64,000 bases of DNA from Flavobacteriaceae bacterium Ap0902 (GTDB lineage: Bacteria; Bacteroidota; Bacteroidia; Flavobacteriales; Weeksellaceae): assembly GCA_009835005.1 (NCBI GenBank), contig WTFG01000003.1, positions 124,001-188,000 of the forward strand. The letters run 5' to 3'. The notes beneath the pieces are model-generated. The model was given only the letters and a program-made list of their open reading frames with translations. It was not told where the DNA came from and made no database searches. The position numbers and the translations under genes were made by a program. Below, in pieces: positions 34,996 through 42,546 of this stretch (positions are counted from its first letter, which is position 1; the number at the start of each line of letters is the position of its first letter).

Positions 34996-36282
34996 ATGAA
35001 ACTTTGGGATAAGGGCTTTTCTGTGGATAAGAAAATTGAAAACTTCACCGTGGGTAAAGATCGCGTTTTGGATATTTATATTGCGAAACATGATATGCTT
35101 GCCTCTAAGGCACAAGCGGATATGTTAGCCTCTGTAGGGCTATTATCAGATGATGAAAATAAGCAATTACAAGAAGCTTTGGATCAACTACTCAAAGATT
35201 ATGAGGATGGCAACTTCCAAATAGATGATAATTTTGAGGATGTTCACTCTAAAATAGAGGCAGAACTTATTACCAAAACAGGTGACGCTGGGAAGAAAAT
35301 CCATACAGCACGTTCTAGAAATGACCAAGTTTTGGTGGCGATGCAATTATTCCAAAAAGAGTATATAGAAAACATATCAAACAAGGTATTGAACCTTATA
35401 GATATCATGCTAAAAAAGGCAGAGGAGCATAAAAATGATTTATTACCAGGTTATACGCATTTCCAAGCAGCCATGCCTAATAGTTTTGGCATGTGGTTCA
35501 CAGCCTATGCAGAGAATTTATTATCTGATCTTGCTTTTCTCAAGGCTGCCTACCATGTAGCAGATCAAAACCCTCTGGGTTCTGGCGCTGGTTTTGGAAC
35601 AAGTTTCCCCATTGATCGCGAACAGACTACCAAGGCTTTAGATTTTGGAAATATGGCAGTTTCTTCTGTAGGAGCACAAATGCTACGCGGCAAAACAGAG
35701 AAAGCAGTAGCCATGGCTATGGCGATGATTGCAGGGACTTTATCCAAACTTTCTTATGATTTGGTGATGTATAATAGCCAAGATATGGCTTTTGTGAAGT
35801 TACCCAATGAAATGACAACGGGTTCTAGTATCATGCCACACAAGAAAAACCCAGATGTATTTGAATTAACCAGAGCGCATTGTAATAGACTGCAAGGTTT
35901 ACCGAATGATATAACTCTTACCATCAATAATCTACCAAGTGGATACCATAGAGATTTCCAAATATTAAAAGAAATTTTATTTGAACCTATGATGCAGTTT
36001 GATGATATTCTAGATATTTTGATTTTTGCCTTACCACAACTAGAAATTAAGTCCGGATATATGGAGCAAGAGAAATATGATAGCATTTATACAGTAGAAA
36101 ACATCAATCATCTTATTCAGAATGGCACTCCATTTAGAGATGCTTACAAGCAAGTTGGTTTATCTGTGGAAGATGGCTCTTATGTACCCCATAAAGAATT
36201 TAAAACCAGCCATATTGGTAGTATTCATAATTTAGGAATAGATAAAATTCAAGAAAAAGTAAAAGCGTTTAATTTGAAATAA
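34996..36282 (+). CDS. argH: Argininosuccinate lyase
   Basis: A 428-aa fumarase/aspartase-superfamily lyase that splits argininosuccinate into arginine and fumarate, the last step of arginine synthesis. Seen are EDVHSKIEAELITKTGDAGK, HTARSRNDQV, PGYTHFQAAMP, NPLGSGAGFG and the signature GSSIMPHKKNPD with the catalytic Ser. The protein is slightly short of the E. coli enzyme (457 aa), normal for this phylum. The other arg genes are not adjacent; it has its own promoter and terminator. Confidence 0.95.
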   Translation: MKLWDKGFSVDKKIENFTVGKDRVLDIYIAKHDMLASKAQADMLASVGLLSDDENKQLQEALDQLLKDYEDGNFQIDDNFEDVHSKIEAELITKTGDAGKKIHTARSRNDQVLVAMQLFQKEYIENISNKVLNLIDIMLKKAEEHKNDLLPGYTHFQAAMPNSFGMWFTAYAENLLSDLAFLKAAYHVADQNPLGSGAGFGTSFPIDREQTTKALDFGNMAVSSVGAQMLRGKTEKAVAMAMAMIAGTLSKLSYDLVMYNSQDMAFVKLPNEMTTGSSIMPHKKNPDVFELTRAHCNRLQGLPNDITLTINNLPSGYHRDFQILKEILFEPMMQFDDILDILIFALPQLEIKSGYMEQEKYDSIYTVENINHLIQNGTPFRDAYKQVGLSVEDGSYVPHKEFKTSHIGSIHNLGIDKIQEKVKAFNLK

Positions 36283-36310
36283 AATTTAAACCTTCACCAT
36301 AAGTTTTAAC

Positions 36311-36358
36311 AGTCTACAAGGATAATTAAAAAAATAGAAATTATCTTTGTAGGCTTTT
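36311..36358 (+). terminator. Hairpin terminator after argH, overlapping the next promoter
   Basis: AGTCTACAAGGATAATT (36311-36327) pairs with AATTATCTTTGTAGGCT (36339-36355) apart from a few wobble or mismatched positions, and TTTT follows. The 3' arm also contains the -7 box of the ZIP gene. Confidence 0.7.
36342..36349 (+). promoter_or_regulatory. Putative -7 promoter box (TATCTTTG) for the ZIP transporter
   Basis: Perfect TAnnTTTG match located in the 3' arm of the argH terminator hairpin, 20 bases before the ATG at 36370. Confidence 0.5.
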
Positions 36359-36369
36359 CATTTAATTTT

Positions 36370-37047
36370 ATGATTGTTCTAGTATTGGTATTGAGTGTTT
36401 TATTGGGATCTGCTATGGCCTATTACTTTAGTCATATCAAGCATTTAGCCAGACTTCTATTAACATTTAGTGGTGCTTTTTTATTAACAGCCACCGTATT
36501 AGAAATTTTCCCGATTATTTATGACACGCATGATCCCACTATAGGGTTATTTATTTTGTTAGGTGTTTTATTGCAAATCATCTTAGAGGCTATCACCAAA
36601 GGAGCAGAACATGGGCATTTCCATTATCATAAAGATGATAGTTTTCCCATTTCCATTTTCATCGGACTTATTATTCATGCCTTTATAGAAGGAACCCCCT
36701 TGCATGAAGATGCGAATAACCATCTTTTATATACGGTAGCTATTCATAAAATTCCTGTAGCCATTGTGCTTATGGGTTTTATTATGAAACTCACCCAGAA
36801 TAGATTATACCAAGGCTTATTTATCTTAATATTTGCTTTTGCTAGCCCCGTAGGATATTGGTTTGGACATTTGTTAACAAGTGATATTACCCTTTATGTT
36901 TTAGCAATCGTATCTGGTATTTTTCTGCATATCTCTACAGTAATCATCTTTGAAAGTTCAGACCATCACAATCTTAAATTAAAGAAATTCATTGCCCTTA
37001 TCCTTGGGTTTGCTATCGCCTATCTCACGGTAGGGCATCATCATTAA
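36370..37047 (+). CDS. ZIP-family metal transporter
   Basis: A 225-aa, about eight-helix inner-membrane protein. It starts MIVLVLVLSVLLGSAMAYYF and includes the ZIP helix IV/V residues in ALIIHAFIEGTPL-like form (LIIHAFIEGTPLHEDANNHL) and AIHKIPVAIVLMGFIM, where His and Glu line the metal path. A short histidine-rich loop (AEHGHFHYHKDD) and the terminal GHHH may bind metal. Import of zinc or another divalent cation is expected; the specific metal cannot be read from sequence. Confidence 0.85.
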   Translation: MIVLVLVLSVLLGSAMAYYFSHIKHLARLLLTFSGAFLLTATVLEIFPIIYDTHDPTIGLFILLGVLLQIILEAITKGAEHGHFHYHKDDSFPISIFIGLIIHAFIEGTPLHEDANNHLLYTVAIHKIPVAIVLMGFIMKLTQNRLYQGLFILIFAFASPVGYWFGHLLTSDITLYVLAIVSGIFLHISTVIIFESSDHHNLKLKKFIALILGFAIAYLTVGHHH

Positions 37048-37057
37048 ATAGAGAAAA

Positions 37058-37447
37058 TTAAACCTTAAAATACTTGATAAAGTAAAATAACAAAAACGCC
37101 CAACCTAAAATCATTAAAAGACCTCCGATGGGTGTAATAGGTCCTAAAATCTTGGTAGGTATTGCCATTCTCTCAGAAAAGGCTAAAAAATAAATACTCA
37201 CAGAAAAGAAAAAGGTTCCGATGATCATTAATCTGGTAACATTCTTCTCCAAACTGGTTTCAAAGTTGAGGAATAAGCCTAATGCCAAAAGTACAATGGC
37301 ATGATACATCATATACCGCACCCCTATCTCAAAACTGGCTAATTTCTCTACAGATATTAATTTTTTGAATGCATGGGCTCCAAAAGCACCTAAAATGATG
37401 GATAACATCCCGTATGCTGCTGCGAAAATTAAAGTAATTTGTTTCAT
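37058..37447 (-). CDS. DUF423 membrane protein
   Basis: A 129-aa four-helix membrane protein of the YgdD/DUF423 group, recognised by AAYGMLSIILGAFGAHAFKK at the N-terminus, IGVRYMMYHAIVLLALG in the middle and LGPITPIGGLLMILGWAFLL near the end. Function is unestablished. It is convergent with the ZIP gene (10-base gap) and lies 91 bases downstream of ffh in the same direction. Confidence 0.85.
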   Translation of the reverse strand: MKQITLIFAAAYGMLSIILGAFGAHAFKKLISVEKLASFEIGVRYMMYHAIVLLALGLFLNFETSLEKNVTRLMIIGTFFFSVSIYFLAFSERMAIPTKILGPITPIGGLLMILGWAFLLFYFIKYFKV

Positions 37448-37494
37448 ATTTTAAAATAAAAAAAAAGAGACCAAATAAATAATTCACCCCTAAG

Positions 37495-37542
37495 TTAATC
37501 ATCTTTTAATTATAAGTGATTATAATTTAAAGGTATGATTAA
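37495..37542 (-). terminator. Long AT-rich hairpin at the ffh stop codon
   Basis: TTAATCAT...ATGATTAA encloses CTTTTAATTATAA / TTATAATTTAAAG with a GTGA loop, giving an almost continuous 48-base hairpin that includes the ffh stop codon. There is no clear T-tract directly after, so it may act as an mRNA-stabilising or weak terminator structure. Confidence 0.4.
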
Positions 37543-38879
37543 TTCATTCCAGGAAGTTTATTCCCCATCATCTTCATCATGTTTTTGCCTTGACTCGTCT
37601 GCATGAATTTCATCATTTTACCCATTTGACCAAATTGTTTTAATAATTGATTTACATCTTGTACAGAACGTCCACAACCTTTGGCAATTCTACGCTTTCT
37701 ACTCGCATCTATCACATTCGGGTTTTCTCTCTCATACGGTGTCATAGAATGAATAATAGCCTCCACATGCTTGAATGCATCATCATCAATTTCTACATCA
37801 CGCAAAGCCTTACCAGCACCAGGAATCATAGCCAACAAGTCTTTCATGTTACCCATACGCTTGATTTGATCTATTTGCTTCAAGAAATCATTGAAGTCAA
37901 ACTTATTCTTGGCAATTTTCTTTTGTAAACGCTGTGCTTCCTCCTCATCAAACTGCTCTTGAGCCCGTTCCACTAGAGACACAACATCACCCATTCCCAA
38001 AATACGATCCGCCATTCTGCTTGGATAGAAAACATCCAAGGCCTCCATTTTCTCTCCTGTAGAGATAAATTTAATTGGCTTGTCTACTACTGTCCTAATT
38101 GTCAATGCTGCACCACCTCTGGTATCACCATCTAATTTAGTAAGCACTACTCCATTATAATCCAACACCTCATTAAAGGTTTTTGCCGTATTTACAGCAT
38201 CTTGTCCTGTCATGGAATCCACTACAAAAAGTGTTTCCGTAGGATTCACAGCCTCATGCACTTGGCGAATTTCTTTCATCATAAAAGAATCGACAGCCAA
38301 ACGTCCTGCGGTATCTATAATAATCACATTATGATTATTTTCTTTTGCAAACTTCAAAGCTCCCTTAGCAATTTCTACTGGGTGTTGGCTGCCATCCTCC
38401 GTATATACAGGAACACCCACCTGTTCACCTAGAACCTTCAATTGGTCTATCGCTGCAGGACGGTATACGTCCCCAGCCACCAACAAGGGATTTTTACCTT
38501 TTTTCTTTTTTAAATAATTCGCTAATTTTCCAGAAAAAGTCGTTTTACCAGAGCCCTGTAGACCAGCGATTAGAATAATCGTAGGATTATCAGAAATATT
38601 GAGCTCCACAGCATCACCTCCCATCAATTCTGCCATCTCATCATGCACAATCTTGGTCAATAATTGCCCCGGTTGTAAGGTAGTCAATACATCTTGACCC
38701 AATGCTTTTTCTTTGACATCATTGGTGAAATCTTTGGCAACCTTATAACTCACATCTGCATCCACCAAAGCGCGTCTAACCTCCTTGATGGTCTCTGCAA
38801 CATTGATCTCTGAAATGTGCCCGTGGCCTTTTAAATTATGTAATGCTTTATCTAGTTTGTCCTGTAGACTTTGAAACAT
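37539..38879 (-). CDS. ffh: Signal recognition particle GTPase Ffh
   Basis: A 446-aa SRP54-family GTPase that targets membrane proteins co-translationally. The ATG at 38879 (MFQSLQDKLDKAL) is chosen over the longer frame from 38915, whose extra 12 residues are not family-like. NG-domain motifs are GLQGSGKTTFSGKLA, DTAGRLAVD, TKLDGDTRGGAAL; the methionine-rich M domain ends with QFGQMGKMMKFMQTSQGKNM, which binds SRP RNA. A good -7 box is 26 bases upstream. The 4.5S RNA gene is not seen here. Confidence 0.97.
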   Translation of the reverse strand: MFQSLQDKLDKALHNLKGHGHISEINVAETIKEVRRALVDADVSYKVAKDFTNDVKEKALGQDVLTTLQPGQLLTKIVHDEMAELMGGDAVELNISDNPTIILIAGLQGSGKTTFSGKLANYLKKKKGKNPLLVAGDVYRPAAIDQLKVLGEQVGVPVYTEDGSQHPVEIAKGALKFAKENNHNVIIIDTAGRLAVDSFMMKEIRQVHEAVNPTETLFVVDSMTGQDAVNTAKTFNEVLDYNGVVLTKLDGDTRGGAALTIRTVVDKPIKFISTGEKMEALDVFYPSRMADRILGMGDVVSLVERAQEQFDEEEAQRLQKKIAKNKFDFNDFLKQIDQIKRMGNMKDLLAMIPGAGKALRDVEIDDDAFKHVEAIIHSMTPYERENPNVIDASRKRRIAKGCGRSVQDVNQLLKQFGQMGKMMKFMQTSQGKNMMKMMGNKLPGMN

Positions 38880-38904
38880 ATTTGTTAAAATTTTTGCTAG
38901 GCTA

Positions 38905-38912
38905 CAAAAATA
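38905..38912 (-). promoter_or_regulatory. Putative -7 promoter box (TATTTTTG) for ffh
   Basis: TAnnTTTG match on the minus strand, 25 bases upstream of the ATG at 38879, and inside the longer alternative reading frame, which supports the shorter start. Confidence 0.5.
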
Positions 38913-39053
38913 CAAAAATCAAATGATTTTATATTAACATTCATTTTGGTTTTTGTATCCGTTTAAATCGTTAAACCCAATTATTCTATATCGTAATTAT
39001 GAAGCCCAAGAATTTCATCACATAGAGGGAATCAAAAAAGATCAATTACATGC

Positions 39054-39089
39054 AAAAAGCCTTTAGATTGCTAATTTCTAAAGGCTTTT
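39054..39089 (-). terminator. Terminator of the first tRNA-Lys gene
   Basis: AAAAGCCTTTAGA (39055-39067) pairs perfectly with TCTAAAGGCTTTT (39077-39089), with a T-run on the minus strand, directly after the tRNA 3' end. Confidence 0.85.
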
Positions 39090-39095
39090 GATTTG

Positions 39096-39168
39096 TGACC
39101 CGGCTGGGGTTCGAACCCAGGACCCCAACATTAAAAGTGTTGTGCTCTACCAGCTGAGCTACCGAGTC
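39096..39168 (-). tRNA. tRNA-Lys (anticodon TTT)
   Basis: A 73-nt cloverleaf on the minus strand. Acceptor GACTCGG pairs with CCGGGTC (one G-T), the D-arm is GCTCAGCTGGTAGAGC, the anticodon stem CAACA/TGTTG encloses CTTTTAA with anticodon TTT, and the T-arm is CTGGGTTCGAACCCAG. CCA is not encoded. An identical copy lies 200 bases to the right. Confidence 0.97.
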
Positions 39169-39255
39169 TATCTCCTTGTAATTAATACGAATTACAATGA
39201 ATGATTTTAAAAAATTCAATATTAAATGCGAACCAACATGCTTGGCAAGTAAAAT

Positions 39256-39293
39256 AAAAGAGTCTTTAGAAATAAGTTTCCAAAGACTCTTTT
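39256..39293 (-). terminator. Terminator of the second tRNA-Lys gene
   Basis: AAAAGAGTCTTT (39256-39267) pairs perfectly with AAAGACTCTTTT (39282-39293), directly after the 3' end of the upstream tRNA-Lys on the minus strand. The stem sequence differs from that of the other copy. Confidence 0.85.
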
Positions 39294-39295
39294 AG

Positions 39296-39368
39296 TGACC
39301 CGGCTGGGGTTCGAACCCAGGACCCCAACATTAAAAGTGTTGTGCTCTACCAGCTGAGCTACCGAGTC
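39296..39368 (-). tRNA. tRNA-Lys (anticodon TTT), second identical copy
   Basis: Sequence-identical over 73 nt to the copy at 39096-39168, with the same anticodon TTT. It has its own terminator and a -7 box about 33 bases upstream. The flanking spacer differs, so the duplication is old enough for the flanks to have diverged while the tRNA stayed constant. Confidence 0.97.
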
Positions 39369-39400
39369 ATTTCCTCGTCTTTATTTTCGTAACGGGATTG

Positions 39401-39408
39401 CAAATATA
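39401..39408 (-). promoter_or_regulatory. Putative -7 promoter box (TATATTTG) for tRNA-Lys
   Basis: Perfect TAnnTTTG on the minus strand, 32 bases before the tRNA 5' end at 39368. No equally good box precedes the other copy. Confidence 0.5.
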
Positions 39409-39513
39409 AAACGTTTTTTTTTACCTCCAAATGTTTTCAGGCATTTTTTTAATAATTATATTAGCCGTCAATTTTAGTTGATTGATTAACAAATTTTTAA
39501 TATTAAATTATAT

Positions 39514-40041
39514 ATGAAGATTTCTCTTGTAGGTTATATGGGTTCTGGTAAATCTAGTGTGGGGGAATATTTATCCAGACAATTGTCTATCCCATTTTTT
39601 GATTTAGATTCCTATATCGTAGAAAAAGAAAATCAAACGATTCCAGCAATTTTTAAGAATAAAGGTGAGATTTATTTTAGAAAAATTGAAAATCTGTATT
39701 TAAAAGAACTTCTTGGGAAAGAAGAATTTGTGTTAGCCACTGGCGGCGGAACACCTATATTCTACAATAGTATGGATGATATGAATGCACATTCAGCGAC
39801 GATTTATCTTCAAAATTCGCCTACTGCACTTGCAGAAAGATTAAAATATGAGAAAGCAACAAGACCGCTGATTGCGCATATCCAAGATGAGGATTTAACA
39901 GAATTTGTCGCCAAACATTTATTTGAAAGAAATGCCTTTTATCAAAAAGCAACCTACACACTCAATACGCATAACAAGTCTATTGAAATCATTGGAAATG
40001 AGATTATAGAAAAAATTAAAACGCATCAAAATCCGTCATAA
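39514..40041 (+). CDS. aroK: Shikimate kinase
   Basis: A 175-aa P-loop kinase phosphorylating shikimate in aromatic amino-acid synthesis. Motifs are GYMGSGKSS (Walker A), FDLDSYIVEKENQTIPAIF, GEIYFRKIE for shikimate binding, LATGGGTPIF, and the LID segment ATRPLIA. Length is normal. The 3' end overlaps the convergent S4-protein gene by 26 bases. Confidence 0.95.
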   Translation: MKISLVGYMGSGKSSVGEYLSRQLSIPFFDLDSYIVEKENQTIPAIFKNKGEIYFRKIENLYLKELLGKEEFVLATGGGTPIFYNSMDDMNAHSATIYLQNSPTALAERLKYEKATRPLIAHIQDEDLTEFVAKHLFERNAFYQKATYTLNTHNKSIEIIGNEIIEKIKTHQNPS

Positions 40042-40393
40042 AATCGTCTAATTCTCTGCGATCTTTCTTGGTTGGTCTACCAAGACCTTGTGATCTGTAG
40101 TATTCTTGAGAGGATCTTCTAACTTTAAGTTCTGCGATTTGTTCTTGGTCTGTTTTATCCTTGATATAAAGAGAAACGAGCTTTGCTCCCATTCTACTTT
40201 TAGGAATCTGAAGCACCTCAAATTCATACAAGATTTGATTCTTGCGCACCTTCACATAATCCCCCACCAATACATCTTTAGAAGGTTTAGCAGGTTCATC
40301 ATTAATTAAAACCCTGTTTTTCTTTACTTCTTCTGTAGCTAATGAACGTGTCTTATAATAGCGGACACACCATAAGAATTTATCTATTCGCAT
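40016..40393 (-). CDS. S4-domain RNA-binding protein (Hsp15-like)
   Basis: A 125-aa protein with an N-terminal S4 domain (MRIDKFLWCVRYYKTRSLA, then VKKNRVLINDEPAKPSKDV and VGDYVKVRK). The C-terminal third is basic and ends acidic. Hsp15 relatives bind stalled 50S subunits with nascent chains, recycling ribosomes after stress; that role is assumed. The ATG at 40393 fits the family start; a longer frame to 40426 lacks similarity. The -7 box lies only 4 bases upstream of the ATG, so the mRNA may be leaderless. Confidence 0.85.
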   Translation of the reverse strand: MRIDKFLWCVRYYKTRSLATEEVKKNRVLINDEPAKPSKDVLVGDYVKVRKNQILYEFEVLQIPKSRMGAKLVSLYIKDKTDQEQIAELKVRRSSQEYYRSQGLGRPTKKDRRELDDFMTDFDAF

Positions 40394-40397
40394 CCTG

Positions 40398-40405
40398 CAA
40401 AGATA
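40398..40405 (-). promoter_or_regulatory. Putative -7 promoter box (TATCTTTG) for the S4-protein gene
   Basis: Perfect TAnnTTTG match whose gene-proximal end is 4 bases before the ATG at 40393. Initiation would fall at or next to the start codon. Confidence 0.45.
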
Positions 40406-40583
40406 CAAAACAAGACCTATTAACAATTAGGAAATATTTAAGCCTATTTACATTTGAGCCAAGATTCAGATAAATTATAAATCCAAGTTATTTTTTTCAG
40501 TTTACACACTTTTGGGGATAGCATCAGACTAAATCCAAGGCAACATTAAGTATAATTTCATACAACCCCTGTCAGACAATCAC

Positions 40584-40613
40584 AAAAAAACCGCCTCATT
40601 ACAAGACGGTTTC
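40584..40613 (-). terminator. Rho-independent terminator after the repeat protein gene
   Basis: On the minus strand AAACCGTCT pairs with AGGCGGTTT (one G-T pair) and is followed by seven T residues. It is 43 bases beyond the stop at 40656. Confidence 0.8.
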
Positions 40614-40655
40614 TATAAATTTTACAAGAATATGATTCTTGATTTTTACAAAATT

Positions 40656-42080
40656 TTATTGATGTAGTGCTTTCCAGCCAGTAGAAGTACATCCCTCAAA
40701 TGTATCATTCACAAAACGGATAGTTCCCACGTTGTTTGCATTACAAGTAGTAGTATTAGAACCTACTTTTATAGAACCATTTACCTGCACTTTAGCATCT
40801 GATTTTGTATCTTCAAAGTTATCTATATCTACACCTACTTTCCCATTTCTTAAAATTGTAAAAGCATCTGATTTAGTTGATGCTAAACCATTACCTAAAA
40901 CCAGTAGCCGATTATTATTAACTCTATATGTATTTACCATTGGATTATTTTCATCTGTATTAAATGTTCCCAACGCTACCGAATTACTACTTGATGCTGT
41001 GGTTCCCCACCCCATGGCTGTTGACGCATAACCAGAAGCTGTGGTTTCCAACCCCATGGCTGTTGACGCATTATTAGAAGCCACAGTTTCATATCCCATT
41101 GCCGTTGACGAATTATCAGAAGCTGTAGTATTAGTTCCCATAGCTGTTGAAATAACACCAGAAGCTACTGTTCCTAGTCCCATGGCTATTGAAGCCCCTC
41201 CAGTAGAATTTACTTTTCTTCCTAAAGCAATTGCTTCTGATCCTGTTGCTTTTGACTCTCTTCCTATTGCTATAGAATTTTCACCTGAGGCCTCTACGTT
41301 TAGTCCCATGGCTATAGAATTTTCACCTGAGGCTTCTACGCTTCGCCCCATGGCTGTTGAAAACGCACCAGAAGCTATGGTTCCTTGTCCCATGGCTGTT
41401 GAAAAATCTCCAGAAGCTTTTGTTCTTTGCCCCATGGTTGTTGAAGCAACACCAGAAGCTTCTGTTTGCTGTCCCATGGCTGTTGAAACATCACCAGAAG
41501 CTACAGGAAAATCTCCGAAGGCTACTGAAGTATCACCAGTAGCATATCCAGAAATAGCAGCAAATGAATTATTACCAGAAGCAGATGACATTATACTTAA
41601 ATCAACTGCATAGTTACCAATATTTGCATTTGCAGGAAATTTCCGTCCTATTAATCTCCACCCAGTGTTATCACCTTCGGTAATCTCTTCCAGACCAGTT
41701 CTAGAGAAAGTAAACCCATCTAGTTTCATGCCTTCTCCAGCCAAATAAGCGGCATTGGTATCTTTATCTACCAATCTTACCCATTGGTTTAAATCTTCTT
41801 TAAAATAGTAAAACCCTTGTTCCGTTACCTTTACCGTTGTTCCCGTAGCCGCCCCTGTTGTTGCGTCATCCACATATACCAATGTAGATTCTTTCACATT
41901 TGACATATCTGCAATACTTGCTCTGTCTAAACGCGGAATTAAAACCCCGTCTGGTGTTGTTCCATTTTTGATAGCTGTTACGTCCAACGTTGCCTCTGGT
42001 GCATCTGTATTCACCCCTACTTGTGCATTTGCTAAAGTTGATAAACCTAGAAATGCTAATAAAATAAAATTTTTATTCAT
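40656..42080 (-). CDS. Secreted protein with YadA-head-like 14-residue repeats
   Basis: A 474-aa exported protein with signal peptide MNKNFILLAFLGLSTLANAQ followed by the Bacteroidota-typical VGVNTDAPEATLDV. Residues about 165-385 are some fifteen 14-residue units of the pattern S-T-A-M-G-x5-A-S-G-x (for example FSTAMGQGTIASGA, NSIAMGLNVEASGE), the left-handed beta-roll of YadA/Hia heads. The C-terminus (VNGSIKVGSNTTTCNANNV, GWKALHQ) has a Cys pair and no trimeric membrane anchor, so it is not a classical type Vc autotransporter. It probably forms a trimeric fibre at or outside the cell surface. The repeat number could vary by recombination. Confidence 0.8.
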   Translation of the reverse strand: MNKNFILLAFLGLSTLANAQVGVNTDAPEATLDVTAIKNGTTPDGVLIPRLDRASIADMSNVKESTLVYVDDATTGAATGTTVKVTEQGFYYFKEDLNQWVRLVDKDTNAAYLAGEGMKLDGFTFSRTGLEEITEGDNTGWRLIGRKFPANANIGNYAVDLSIMSSASGNNSFAAISGYATGDTSVAFGDFPVASGDVSTAMGQQTEASGVASTTMGQRTKASGDFSTAMGQGTIASGAFSTAMGRSVEASGENSIAMGLNVEASGENSIAIGRESKATGSEAIALGRKVNSTGGASIAMGLGTVASGVISTAMGTNTTASDNSSTAMGYETVASNNASTAMGLETTASGYASTAMGWGTTASSSNSVALGTFNTDENNPMVNTYRVNNNRLLVLGNGLASTKSDAFTILRNGKVGVDIDNFEDTKSDAKVQVNGSIKVGSNTTTCNANNVGTIRFVNDTFEGCTSTGWKALHQ

Positions 42081-42303
42081 TTTTAATGTACTAATTTGCT
42101 TACTCTTTTAAAAGATTTTCAGCCTTACTCTTTGTTTAATAATATTATAATTTCCACAAAACTAATATAAAATCCTATTCAAGAATAATATATTATAGAT
42201 TTTAACATATTTCACAATAGTTAACATCAATGGATTTTATCAATTTTATAAATCATTAAGTTAATAATCAACTGTGGCACCACTATTTGATATAGTTTAA
42301 CAA

Positions 42304-42534
42304 TTAACATTTATACTTTTCTTCCTGCACATCCTTGGCGTGTCTAACCTCTGGTAAATTTTCTTGTGCAGGATTTACAACCGCTATATTAATGATATTA
42401 GATATATGTCCTCCTATATCCTGATGGACAGGCAAATAACTATAATTTGCTTGCCCTTGAGCCTAATAAGATGGATAAACGGCGAATATAAAACCTATAA
42501 AAATAGGAAGTAGGGATTTTAATAGATTTTTCAT
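42304..42534 (-). pseudogene. Small secreted protein gene interrupted by an in-frame TAG
   Basis: From the ATG at 42534 the frame reads a signal peptide (MKNLLKSLLPIFIGFIFAVY), then a TAG at 42463-42465 as codon 24, and continues open as AQGQANYSYLPVHQDIGGHI and onward to TAA at 42304. The stop sits right at the predicted signal-peptidase site, followed by AQG as expected for a mature N-terminus, so the rest is coherent. The intact product would be 76 aa. It lies 12 bases downstream of the porin gene, hence part of that transcript. Function unknown; suppression of the amber codon cannot be excluded. Confidence 0.55.
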
Positions 42535-42546
42535 CTGATTTCAATT

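Noticed and set aside
39096-39368. Duplicated tRNA-Lys as attachment sites of an integrated element
   Set aside because: Only 127 bases lie between the copies, both are complete with own terminators, and no integrase is present.
41010-41570. Evenly spaced short DNA repeats resembling a CRISPR array
   Set aside because: The period is 42 bases without unique spacers, it is fully coding for 14-residue units, and there are no cas genes.
41041-41613. Long plus-strand open frame antisense to the repeat protein
   Set aside because: It is a by-product of the 42-base periodic coding repeats on the minus strand; its translation has no start context, signal or domain.
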